A stretch of DNA of 6,842 nt from Deltaproteobacteria bacterium (GTDB lineage: Bacteria; Desulfobacterota; Desulfobacteria; Desulfobacterales; ETH-SRB1). Location: NCBI GenBank assembly GCA_030627475.1, contig DAOURZ010000072.1, positions 1 to 6,842 of the forward strand. The letters run 5' to 3'. A model generated the notes under the pieces. It was not told the DNA's origin. It was given only the letters and a program-made list of their open reading frames with translations, and ran no database searches. Of this stretch, positions 1 to 5,908 are shown piece by piece (positions within the stretch are counted from its first letter, which is position 1; each line of letters opens with the position of its first letter). The translations under genes and the position numbers were made by a program.

Positions 1-723
1 ATCAGGCACAGTTGCCTGAGTTCGCTGACAAATTATATCAATATCATCGGACAGGTCATCATCAACCGCTCCTTTCGGATCTATATATACTCCTTTCGGT
101 GTAACAGCAGATATCAAACCATGCTTTTTCATAGCAACCCTTAAATTTCGTCGTGCTTGATGAATATCCGGTAACTTTTTTGTGGCATTGTTGTTTAGGA
201 GTCCTGAAGCAATTAGGCGATCAAACAAATTCAATACAGCATGTGCATTTTCAAATTCAGCAACTGGAAGTGTCAAATCAATATCTGATCCTTGCACCTC
301 ACTTCGGATAGCCTCAGATATCCAAATCCCATTTTTATGGTTTCCATCTTCATCCAATGCTTGCAGAAGTCTGCATATATTGGTTACCACCGGATCAGTT
401 TCATTATCAGCCCCTTTGACCAAATTGATTGGAGTTAGTATATCATTTCCAACTGCTTTGCCGATAATAATATCAGCAAGCTTAAATGTAACCTCTTCCC
501 CTTCAATATAGTTGAAGGTTCCGTTAACATCGGTTATGCCTTGTTGTGATTTTGTTTCATAGTTCAAACCTCCCACAGCGCCATCTATAAAAGTTCCTTG
601 CAGCGCTTCGGGAGCCGAAGAACCGCTGTCAGAACATCCGGTCAGTAGCCATATAATCAAGATAAAGATAAAAAAATGAATTATTGATTTTCTCCGTACA
701 ACTTTTAAAAATAGATTTTTCAT
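1..723 (-). CDS. Lipoprotein of unknown function, C-terminus beyond the window start
   Basis: The reading frame is open for 241 codons from the ATG at 721-723 to base 1 and continues outside the window. An AAAGGAG Shine-Dalgarno sequence lies 9 bases before the start. Residues 1-29 form a lipoprotein signal peptide with a basic start (KVVRRK), a hydrophobic core (IIHFFIFILIIWLL) and a lipobox L-T-G-C, so Cys30 is the expected lipidated residue; the +2 residue is Ser, which would favour the outer membrane. Residues about 44-100 (FIDGAVGGLNYET...GITDVNGTFNYIEGE...FKLADIIIG) resemble a beta-sandwich module that I remember as the opening domain of large bacterial surface lipoproteins. It is followed by ICRLLQALDEDGNHKNGI (116-133), with an Asp-rich turn, then a helical stretch. 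I cannot assign a specific function. The gene is last of the three leftward genes. Confidence 0.85.
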   Translation of the reverse strand, partial: MKNLFLKVVRRKSIIHFFIFILIIWLLTGCSDSGSSAPEALQGTFIDGAVGGLNYETKSQQGITDVNGTFNYIEGEEVTFKLADIIIGKAVGNDILTPINLVKGADNETDPVVTNICRLLQALDEDGNHKNGIWISEAIRSEVQGSDIDLTLPVAEFENAHAVLNLFDRLIASGLLNNNATKKLPDIHQARRNLRVAMKKHGLISAVTPKGVYIDPKGAVDDDLSDDIDIICQRTQATVPD

Positions 724-854
724 AAAACATTTCTCCTTTGATCTGATTTTTTGCAACCCTTGATTGTTGAATTAGCCTCTAACACTGTCTGCAGTCCAAA
801 TTCATCTCATCCGCAATGTTCATAAGTACATTTTTAGAGGGGGAATTGGGTATT

Positions 855-1337
855 TCAGCATGAGTTCATTAATCCTAAATGCCCTGCCAGACCTGAAACA
901 CAATCCTGAATATCAAGAAAGCAAAAACGATAAGCCTCGTAATTTAGCCCATAAGGATCCGCAATAGCTCGATTTTTAGATCCAAAGCCTGCAAAATGCC
1001 TGATCAAAAAAATTTTATCCTCTGCTTCAGGAAAGGCTGTCAAAAGATTGTTCGCATGGGACTTTTCCATTACCAGTATAAGATCGCTTCTATCTACAAT
1101 ATCTTTTTCAACATATTTTGCAGTATGGCCGGACAGATCAACATCATATTCAGCCGCAACTTTCTGCGCCAGACCAGTTGCACGATTGCCGGGAAGTGCA
1201 AGCAAGCCCGCTGAATCAGCAATAATCTCTTCAGTTCCTTTTTTTTGTACAAGATTTTCTAGTAAACCTTCAGCAAATGGACTTCTACAAATATTACCCG
1301 TACATACGAACAGGACATGTTTTATCCGGACTGACAT
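855..1337 (-). CDS. Low-molecular-weight protein tyrosine phosphatase
   Basis: This 160-residue cytoplasmic enzyme matches the usual length of the low-molecular-weight phosphotyrosine phosphatase family. The P-loop VCTGNICRSP is at residues 11-20, with nucleophile Cys12 and phosphate-binding Arg18 (C-x5-R-S). The general acid is Asp127 in the DPYG motif, and SAGL at 42-45 is also typical. Bacterial members (Wzb, Etp, YwlE types) remove phosphate from tyrosine kinases that control polysaccharide export or from phosphoarginine proteins; no partner kinase is visible here, so the substrate is unknown. A longer reading begins at an ATG at 1427 and adds 30 residues (MHRFGSDLFDF...). I reject it because family members begin just before the P-loop, because AAAGGAGA sits 8 bases before the 1337 ATG, and because the extra codons lie next to an intergenic repeat. 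An arsenate-reductase role is possible but less likely. Confidence 0.93.
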   Translation of the reverse strand: MSVRIKHVLFVCTGNICRSPFAEGLLENLVQKKGTEEIIADSAGLLALPGNRATGLAQKVAAEYDVDLSGHTAKYVEKDIVDRSDLILVMEKSHANNLLTAFPEAEDKIFLIRHFAGFGSKNRAIADPYGLNYEAYRFCFLDIQDCVSGLAGHLGLMNSC

Positions 1338-1344
1338 CCTATTG

Positions 1345-1352
1345 TCTCCTTT
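1345..1352 (-). promoter_or_regulatory. Ribosome binding site that fixes the phosphatase start
   Basis: The minus strand reads AAAGGAGA, and the GGAG core ends 8 bases before the ATG at 1335-1337. It supports the 160-residue form of the phosphatase over the 190-residue form starting at 1427. Confidence 0.75.
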
Positions 1353-1430
1353 ACTGTCTATCCAGTTTGTGGGAAAAGTTAATTTTTCTGATCTGAAATC
1401 GAACAAATCCGACCCAAATCTGTGCATCTA

Positions 1431-1458
1431 CTTGTGGAAGTTAATTCGTTCACGTTCC
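1431..1458 (-). repeat. Dispersed 28-bp motif, copy 1
   Basis: The minus strand begins GGAACGTGAACG and ends AACTTCCACAAG. It matches 26 of 28 bases with the copy at 2356-2383 and 23 of 28 with the copy at 2627-2654. Its ends GGAA and TTCC form an imperfect dyad. It lies between tatD and the phosphatase gene, 93 bases before the phosphatase ATG, and is oriented toward it. It may be a regulator site, an ECF-type promoter (GGAAC-like -35) or part of a mobile intergenic repeat. Confidence 0.7.
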
Positions 1459-1492
1459 TTATAATATGGAAAAAATTGCTAAATTTTACTGT

Positions 1493-2275
1493 TTATGATG
1501 TCAGGTTATATAATTTGCAAGTGTTTTTCCATATTATATCAGACAAATATTCCGGATTTTCTTTTCTTGTTTCTGATAGTTTAAGAAGGACTGATTTAAC
1601 AAATGCCGGTTCATTACGTTTGGTACGATTTTTTTCAGGAGCTGGTGTCAGATATGGCGCATCTGTTTCTATAAGTATGCGATCTGCCGGAATAAGTGAA
1701 GCGAGCTTTCTGAGTTCGGAACCACGGCCTTTTATTGTTAGAATTCCGGTTATACCGAGATAATATCCGAGTTCTATATATTGATATAATTCTTGTTTAT
1801 TCCCGCTGAAACAGTGAATAACCCCTTTTCTTCCCGCTCTATATTTTTCTTTAAGAATTTCAAGAAGCCTTCCGTTGCTTTCTCTTTCATGAAAAATGAT
1901 GGGAAGATTTAAGCTGTCAGCAATTTCAATCTGCCTGATAAACCATTTCTCCTGATCTTTTCTTGAAGAATACATACGGTTGAAGTCAAGACCGATTTCT
2001 CCCCATGCCCGAACTTTTTTACTTTTGGCAAGTTTAATCAGGCATGAAAGAACTTCTTCTGAACAGTCTTTTGCGTCGTGTGGATGAATGCCTGTGGAGG
2101 CATACAAACCGTTATGGGATTCCGCCAGCGCCACAGCTTTGATAGAAGAATTCTTGCTTGTTCCAACTATCATAATGGCAAAAACACCGGCTTCATTTGC
2201 ATGCCTTATTACATCATCAATATCTTTATTATATGCTCTGTCGTCAAGGTGACAGTGGCTGTCAAATAGTTTCAT
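1493..2275 (-). CDS. tatD: TatD-family metal-dependent hydrolase (DNase)
   Basis: This 260-residue protein has the full length of the TatD/YcfH family, an amidohydrolase-type TIM barrel that acts as a Mg-dependent 3'-5' exonuclease or D-aminoacyl-type hydrolase. Metal ligands can be read directly: DSHCHLD with His7 and His9, GEIGLDF with Glu93, IIFHER with His129, VIHCFSG with His154, and IETDAPYLTP with Asp205. TGIHPH (61-66) and KRNEP (219-223) are further family signatures. There is no signal peptide, so it acts in the cytoplasm. The ATG at 2273-2275 is preceded by GGAG five bases upstream. The substrate of this member cannot be told from sequence; paralogues named TatD, YcfH and YjjV share these motifs, so the symbol is given at family level. 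It is the first of the leftward genes and diverges from the beta-helix gene. Confidence 0.95.
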   Translation of the reverse strand: MKLFDSHCHLDDRAYNKDIDDVIRHANEAGVFAIMIVGTSKNSSIKAVALAESHNGLYASTGIHPHDAKDCSEEVLSCLIKLAKSKKVRAWGEIGLDFNRMYSSRKDQEKWFIRQIEIADSLNLPIIFHERESNGRLLEILKEKYRAGRKGVIHCFSGNKQELYQYIELGYYLGITGILTIKGRGSELRKLASLIPADRILIETDAPYLTPAPEKNRTKRNEPAFVKSVLLKLSETRKENPEYLSDIIWKNTCKLYNLTS

Positions 2276-2305
2276 TTTAACTCCATATATTTTTTAACCT
2301 AAAAA

Positions 2306-2334
2306 TGCATAGCATAAAATATTAGGGACATCAA
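2306..2334 (-). promoter_or_regulatory. Candidate sigma-70-type promoter for tatD
   Basis: On the minus strand, TTGATG (2329-2334) and TATGCA (2306-2311) are separated by exactly 17 bases, about 30 bases upstream of the tatD start. The -35 box is a 4/6 match and the -10 box a weak match, so this is tentative. Confidence 0.3.
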
Positions 2335-2355
2335 TATGTTGGGGGATTCTATTTA

Positions 2356-2383
2356 GGAACGTGGACGAAATAACTTCCACAAG
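2356..2383 (+). repeat. Dispersed 28-bp motif, copy 2
   Basis: The plus strand begins GGAACGTGGACG and ends AACTTCCACAAG. It differs from copy 1 at only two positions (9 and 15). It lies about 320 bases before the beta-helix gene, in the same orientation as that gene. Confidence 0.7.
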
Positions 2384-2563
2384 ACAATCAAGCACAATTT
2401 TAAGGAGTTTCTGACTGATTGAATTTACGGGCTGTTCCCATGTGCGTTTGCCCTGATTGAACGATTGTATGGAAATATTTTGTTGGTTGATTTATTTTGA
2501 CTTTTATTTAAATGTACAAAACATAGCGAAAAATTCTTTCTTAATATAACAATATCCGCTATT

Positions 2564-2589
2564 AAACCATATTGTAATCAATATGGTTT
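2564..2589. repeat. Perfect 11-bp stem, 4-base loop hairpin
   Basis: AAACCATATTG (2564-2574) is followed by TAAT and its exact complement CAATATGGTTT (2579-2589). The stem is AT-rich and followed by TTAATTCTTTTC, so it is a poor intrinsic terminator. It could be a protein-binding dyad or an RNA structure upstream of the beta-helix gene. Confidence 0.6.
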
Positions 2590-2603
2590 TAATTCTTTTC
2601 AGA

Positions 2604-2679
2604 AAATTTGTTTTTTCTCTTGATAAGGAACGTGACCGAATTAATTTCTACATTCTTTATCAAGGGAAAACATAAATTT
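2604..2679. repeat. Large imperfect inverted repeat enclosing motif copy 3
   Basis: The 23-base arm at 2604-2626 pairs with 2657-2679 at 20 of 23 positions. The innermost eight bases (CTTGATAA and TTATCAAG) are perfect. The 30-base centre holds motif copy 3. The element ends 20 bases before the beta-helix ATG, so it could form a 5' leader structure or be a small non-autonomous repeat element. Confidence 0.7.
2627..2654 (+). repeat. Dispersed 28-bp motif, copy 3 (most diverged)
   Basis: The sequence begins GGAACGTGACCG and continues AATTAATTTCTAC. It matches copy 1 at 23 of 28 positions, with the last two bases unmatched. It lies in the loop of the 2604-2679 inverted repeat and reads toward the beta-helix gene, whose ATG is 45 bases away. 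Confidence 0.6.
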
Positions 2680-2699
2680 AATTTTATAGGGAGGATGTT

Positions 2700-3620
2700 A
2701 TGAAAAAGATGATGTTGTTAATTTCTATTGTTGGCTTGGGACTTTTTTTTAATGGAATCTGCATGGCTGATACTATTTATGTGGATCAGAGCGGTGGCGG
2801 TGATCACATAACCATAGAGGCAGGGATAAATGCGGCCTATCCCGGAGACACTGTTAAGGTGGGGCCCGGTAGTTATTATGAACAGATAGTAATAGATAAG
2901 GATATTGAACTGATCGGATCCGGCCCTAACTTTACAACAATAAACGCAAGCAACGAGACCGGCGATACAGTGACGTTCACTTCAAATCAAACTCCCGTAA
3001 TATCAAGTTTTACTATTACCGGAAACGGCAATGGAATTACCTTAATTAGTAAAGGTATTGTCAAAAACTGTGTAATAACCGGTTGTGGTAAGAGTGGAAT
3101 ATATATCCATAGTAGTCCATCTTTTGACATTGCTGTAATTAATTGTACTATAGTCTTTAATATGTCAGATGGGGTGTATGTATATCATAACGGTACCGTG
3201 AACTTAACAGGAAACATAATTGGGTTAAATGGCAGATATGGTATATGGACAAAACCTCATAGTAGCTATACAATAACAAAAAACTTTCAATATAATAATG
3301 TATTCAATAATAACGAGGGCAACTTGTATCAATGTTTAGAAGGCACAGGTTATATCTCTCAAAATCCTAAATTCATTGACCAGGAGGCAGGCAACTACGC
3401 CCTGCGAAGCGATTCGCCATGCAGAGATACCGGCAAACCTGGCGCGGAGTATAATGATCCGGACGGAACTCGTTCTGACATGGGGGCTTACGGAGGCCCG
3501 GCATCAGCTTCATACTGGCCGTATACTGAAGGTCCGTCTGTCACGGAGATATCTGTAATGCCTGCCTCTGTTCCAAAGGGAGGAAAAATAACAATCAAGG
3601 CAAAAGCGCGGGTCAGGTAG
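2700..3620 (+). CDS. Secreted right-handed parallel beta-helix protein
   Basis: This 306-residue exported protein starts at the ATG at 2700 after GGGAGG. Residues 1-23 are a Sec signal peptide (MKKMM, hydrophobic core, ICMA|D). The mature part opens with TIYVDQSGGGDH...GDTVKVGPGSYYEQIVI (25-65), the usual N-terminal cap of pectate-lyase-like / DUF1565-type beta-helices. Helix turns follow (NGITLISKGIVKNCVITGC, SGIYIHSS, DGVYVYHN, YGIWTKP; about 111-186). The NPKFIDQEAGNYALRSDSPC region (222-241) and PGAEYNDPDG...DMGAYGGP (247-267) form the usual closing segment. No enzyme active site is recognisable; carbohydrate or surface binding is plausible. Residues 280-306 (VTEISVMPASVPKGGKITIK) look like the first strands of an Ig-like domain that stops abruptly at TAG, so a truncated C-terminus is possible. 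The next secreted gene starts 49 bases later, probably in the same operon. Confidence 0.9.
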   Translation: MKKMMLLISIVGLGLFFNGICMADTIYVDQSGGGDHITIEAGINAAYPGDTVKVGPGSYYEQIVIDKDIELIGSGPNFTTINASNETGDTVTFTSNQTPVISSFTITGNGNGITLISKGIVKNCVITGCGKSGIYIHSSPSFDIAVINCTIVFNMSDGVYVYHNGTVNLTGNIIGLNGRYGIWTKPHSSYTITKNFQYNNVFNNNEGNLYQCLEGTGYISQNPKFIDQEAGNYALRSDSPCRDTGKPGAEYNDPDGTRSDMGAYGGPASASYWPYTEGPSVTEISVMPASVPKGGKITIKAKARVR

Positions 3621-3655
3621 ATGCAACGGCTTGATAAGTGAGGTAACCCGATATC

Positions 3656-3663
3656 AGGAGGTG
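3656..3663 (+). promoter_or_regulatory. Strong ribosome binding site fixing the start at 3670
   Basis: AGGAGGTG is followed by six bases and then ATG. It lies inside a longer reading that would begin at a TTG at 3631, so it argues for the ATG at 3670. The signal peptide begins exactly there. Confidence 0.85.
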
Positions 3664-3669
3664 TCTTTT

Positions 3670-4815
3670 ATGAAAAACATAATATTGCTTACAGCTTTGA
3701 TTTTGATTATCCCCGCTCCAGCCTATAGTATTCATACCATTTCCGGTGCTGAATATTACATTGATACTGATCCCGGCGAGGGAAACGGCAAGCCAATAGT
3801 TGCTGGAGACGAAAATTATGACAGTAGTTTTGAAACGATGAATTTTGAGATTGATCTCCCGAATCTTAATGTTGGGAGGCATTTTCTCCACCTTAGAACA
3901 AAAAATGAAAATGGAGCATGGGGACTCAGCAGGAAATGTCTTTTTATGGTGACAGGCCCAAAGACAATTGAATCTGCGGAGTATTATATTGATACTGATC
4001 CCGGCGAGGGCAATTGTATATCAATGAATCCAAAGGACGGGAATTTTGATGGAGAGGCTGAGTGTATAGAGCTATCCGGAATTGATACATCTAATTTAGT
4101 ATCTGGGATCCATCATGTTTTCATACGGACTCGCAATTCCGAAGGAACATGGGGAGAGCGGCGAAAATATGCATTTGAGGTAAGCGAGCCTTCAATTATC
4201 GAATATGCCGAGTATTATATTGATTCAGGATCCGGTCCGGGCGACCCGATACTCCTTAATGCCTCTGATGGGGCATTTAATGAAATAGAGGAAGATATTG
4301 AAGCAAATATTGATACAACCAATATGGCTGTCGGGACATATACGGTGTCTCTCCTGGCTAAAGATTCCTATCTAAAATGGGGAAAAATAGATGATATTAC
4401 CTTTGAGGTCAGAGAGCCTGCTGACTTTATTTCAGGAAGGATATACACAACTCTTGCAGGCTATAATCAACTTGACGTTCGATATGCAACGGTTGCCTTA
4501 GAGGGAACAGACTATACAACCACAACTGATGTGAATGGATATTTTATGTTTCAGAATGTTCCTGATGGGAGTTATACTCTAACTATAAATGCTTCGGATT
4601 TTGTCTCTGTAACACAGCAGGTAATATTGACAGGAGAAAATAGCGTAACTCTTGATCTACCTTTAACTATCGCAGGCACAGGGGGAATCTATACTCAAGC
4701 CGAGTTGGATGAAGCCGTGTCAAATGAAATGAAAAAATACGATCCGAGCCGGGATGGAAAGGTGAGTCTTGAAGAAGCGATTCATGCGCTACAGATTGTT
4801 TCAGGAATAAAATAG
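3670..4815 (+). CDS. Secreted multidomain protein with three EYYID repeats, CnaB-like domain and EF-hand tail
   Basis: This 381-residue protein begins with a Sec signal peptide (MKNIILLTALILIIPAPAYS, cleaved near residue 20). Three repeats of 76-77 residues follow (about 25-96, 99-172, 176-248). Each starts AEYYID, has a central G-x-H/Y segment and ends with a W-G followed by a strand before P. This resembles the 'EYF-DTDPG-GNG' beta-sandwich repeats of other secreted bacterial proteins. Residues 253-332 (ISGRIY...VALEGTDYTTTTDVNG...NVPDGSYTLTI) are a carboxypeptidase-regulatory / CnaB-like beta-sandwich. Residues 340-381 (YTQAELDEAV...DGKVSLEEAIHALQIVSG) contain one dockerin- or EF-hand-like calcium loop, D358-P-S-R-D-G-K-V-S-L-E-E369. 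No catalytic domain is visible, so a structural, adhesive or scaffold role is inferred. It probably shares a transcript with the beta-helix gene upstream. Confidence 0.9.
   Translation: MKNIILLTALILIIPAPAYSIHTISGAEYYIDTDPGEGNGKPIVAGDENYDSSFETMNFEIDLPNLNVGRHFLHLRTKNENGAWGLSRKCLFMVTGPKTIESAEYYIDTDPGEGNCISMNPKDGNFDGEAECIELSGIDTSNLVSGIHHVFIRTRNSEGTWGERRKYAFEVSEPSIIEYAEYYIDSGSGPGDPILLNASDGAFNEIEEDIEANIDTTNMAVGTYTVSLLAKDSYLKWGKIDDITFEVREPADFISGRIYTTLAGYNQLDVRYATVALEGTDYTTTTDVNGYFMFQNVPDGSYTLTINASDFVSVTQQVILTGENSVTLDLPLTIAGTGGIYTQAELDEAVSNEMKKYDPSRDGKVSLEEAIHALQIVSGIK
3742..4413 (+). repeat. Three tandem 76-77-codon repeats within the secreted protein gene
   Basis: AEYYID starts at residues 27, 103 and 180, and the conserved W is at residues 84, 161 and 237, giving a period of 76-77 codons. 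Repeats 1 and 2 share an identical 23-base block (3760-3782 and 3988-4010, encoding IDTDPGEG), exactly 228 bases apart, which suggests a recent duplication or gene conversion. Repeat 3 is more diverged (IDSGSGPGD). Confidence 0.85.
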
Positions 4816-4948
4816 AATATTTATCATACCATGATTGGGCTATGTCAAGAATAACCTGGTAGAATTTATGCCTAAATTTGCCGTAAAATTTAATCAATCT
4901 TATTGAGCAAAAGTCCCACCTGATTAAAGTTTTTTGAAGGGGGTTACG

Positions 4949-5785
4949 ATGTTATTATTGCACAAATGGCAAAGGTTCTTTTTTACGTTTTTGATTTTGA
5001 TATGGGGAGGGATTGCGTTGCCTTCTCTTATCCATTCTCAGGCAAAAAGTGAACCGGATAGTACCAGTCAAACAAATGTTGAACTGACTGGTAAAAAGCT
5101 GGCACAGTTTGTTTATGATCGTGATATTGGCGATGATTCTTGTGCTCATTCGGTTATGGGGTTGATCAGTCGGCGCGGGAAAAAACGGATACGCCACTTT
5201 ATTACGTACCGGAAAGATGACGGTAAGCTTCTCAAGCAACTTATACGATTTACCTCACCTGCTGATATAGAAGGGACGGGCTTTCTCTCTTTTGAAAGAG
5301 AGGATGAGGTAACCGAGCAATTTTTATACCTGCCTGCCTTACGCAGGACGCGAAGAATTGTTTCTTCTCAAAAAGACCACCGTTTTGTAAATACAGACTT
5401 TACATACGAAGATATGGAGCGCAGAAGGGTAGAGGATTATGCTCATATAATATCCGGTGAAGAGAAGAAACAGGGAAGAGATTGCTGGATACTTGAGAGC
5501 AGGCCCAGTGCAAATGTCCAATCGCAGTATTCACTGATAAAAAGCTGGATTGCCAAAGAGATATACGTTCCTCTATTTGTAGAATACTACAGCAAGAAAG
5601 AAAAGCTGATCAAGCAATATAGCGTTGCGAAGCTGGAAAAGATTCAAGGAATCCGGACGGAAATTGAGGTTGTTATGATTGATCTGAACAGAGAACATAG
5701 AACGTTCATCAAGGTCAAAGATATAAAATACAACTCAAATCTGCCGGACGATACCTTTACGCGTAGAAATCTGGAAGTGTGGTGA
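4949..5785 (+). CDS. LolA-like outer membrane lipoprotein-sorting protein
   Basis: This 278-residue exported protein is read from the ATG at 4949, with GAAGGGGG five bases upstream. A TTG-initiated reading from 4934 adds five residues and overlaps that ribosome binding site, so I reject it. Residues 1-32 are a signal peptide (LLLHKWQRFFFTFLILIWGG...IHSQA|K). The body matches the LolA-like family (as I recall, Pfam 'Outer membrane lipoprotein-sorting protein'): FTSPADIEGTGFLSFERED (101-119), EQFLYLPALRRTRRI (123-137), then VNTDFTYEDMERRRVEDY (147-164). Residues 175-270 form the remaining strands of the half-barrel, including a positively charged surface. Such proteins are periplasmic carriers of hydrophobic cargo and are often encoded with RND/MMPL exporters and DUF1302-like barrels. 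The gene downstream is such a barrel, so the two probably act together. Cargo is unknown. A 133-base gap upstream suggests its own promoter, but I found no clear one. Confidence 0.88.
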   Translation: MLLLHKWQRFFFTFLILIWGGIALPSLIHSQAKSEPDSTSQTNVELTGKKLAQFVYDRDIGDDSCAHSVMGLISRRGKKRIRHFITYRKDDGKLLKQLIRFTSPADIEGTGFLSFEREDEVTEQFLYLPALRRTRRIVSSQKDHRFVNTDFTYEDMERRRVEDYAHIISGEEKKQGRDCWILESRPSANVQSQYSLIKSWIAKEIYVPLFVEYYSKKEKLIKQYSVAKLEKIQGIRTEIEVVMIDLNREHRTFIKVKDIKYNSNLPDDTFTRRNLEVW

Positions 5786-5827
5786 AACAAGATTTAGAGA
5801 TTCAGGAATGCAGGGGGTTTAGGGTTT

Positions 5828-5888
5828 GCAGATTACAGGGATTATACGGAATTGGTTTATAATAATCTGCGAGAATTAGTGTAATCTG
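5828..5888. repeat. Degenerate GCAGATTAC-type intergenic inverted repeats
   Basis: CAGATTACA (5829-5837) pairs with TGTAATCTG (5880-5888), and GCAGATTA (5828-5835) also pairs with TAATCTGC (5863-5870). A related CTTTGCGCCTTTGCGG stretch follows at 5955-5970. These patterns resemble the decayed 'CAGATTACGCAGATT / ATCTGTGGATG' and 'CTTTGCGTCTTTGCGG' repeats that I remember from intergenic DNA of several bacterial phyla. Their function is unknown. Confidence 0.55.
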
Positions 5889-5908
5889 TGGATGGGATTG
5901 GGGAATTA

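Larger units (their letters stand above)
2276..2699. other. Divergent intergenic region between tatD and the beta-helix gene
   Basis: I see no convincing gene in these 424 AT-rich bases. The region holds a candidate tatD promoter, two copies of the dispersed 28-bp motif, a perfect 11-bp hairpin and a 76-base inverted repeat. A GGGAGG ribosome binding site (2689-2694) sits 5 bases before the beta-helix ATG. A rightward promoter must lie here, but the best -35-like box (TTGACT at 2497-2502) has only a poor -10 partner. The stretch 2357-2500 reads as protein-like codons interrupted by one TGA, possibly a decayed remnant. Confidence 0.6.

Noticed and set aside
182..511. 109-codon plus-strand reading opposite the lipoprotein gene
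   Set aside because: The minus strand encodes a lipoprotein with ribosome binding site, signal peptide and lipobox. The plus reading is low-complexity Ser-rich shadow sequence.
779..823. 14-codon minus-strand reading (MNIADEMNLDCRQC) between phosphatase and lipoprotein genes
   Set aside because: The peptide looks protein-like and the open frame extends back to about 857, but there is no ribosome binding site and nothing else supports it. It may be a chance reading or a tiny remnant.
1338..1427. 30-residue N-terminal extension of the phosphatase (MHRFGSDLFDF...)
   Set aside because: It has no ribosome binding site, family members start just before the P-loop, a good AAAGGAGA precedes the internal ATG, and the extension borders an intergenic repeat.
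1048..1464. 138-codon plus-strand reading opposite the phosphatase gene
   Set aside because: It is antisense to a gene with clear catalytic motifs and has no domain or good start of its own.
1431..2654. The three similar 28-bp motifs as a CRISPR array
   Set aside because: They are far apart, unevenly spaced, in both orientations, separated by the tatD gene, and there are no cas genes.
3613..3891. 92-codon minus-strand reading over the start of the EYYID-repeat gene
   Set aside because: It overlaps the strong ribosome binding site, signal peptide and first repeat of the real gene.
4816..4948. Intrinsic terminator or promoter between the EYYID-repeat gene and the LolA-like gene
   Set aside because: Only a 5-bp stem (ATCAT/ATGAT) without a T-run and promoter-like boxes with poor spacing were found, so neither is supported.
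4955..5239. 94-codon minus-strand reading over the LolA-like gene
   Set aside because: It is antisense to a recognisable family protein and has no features of its own.
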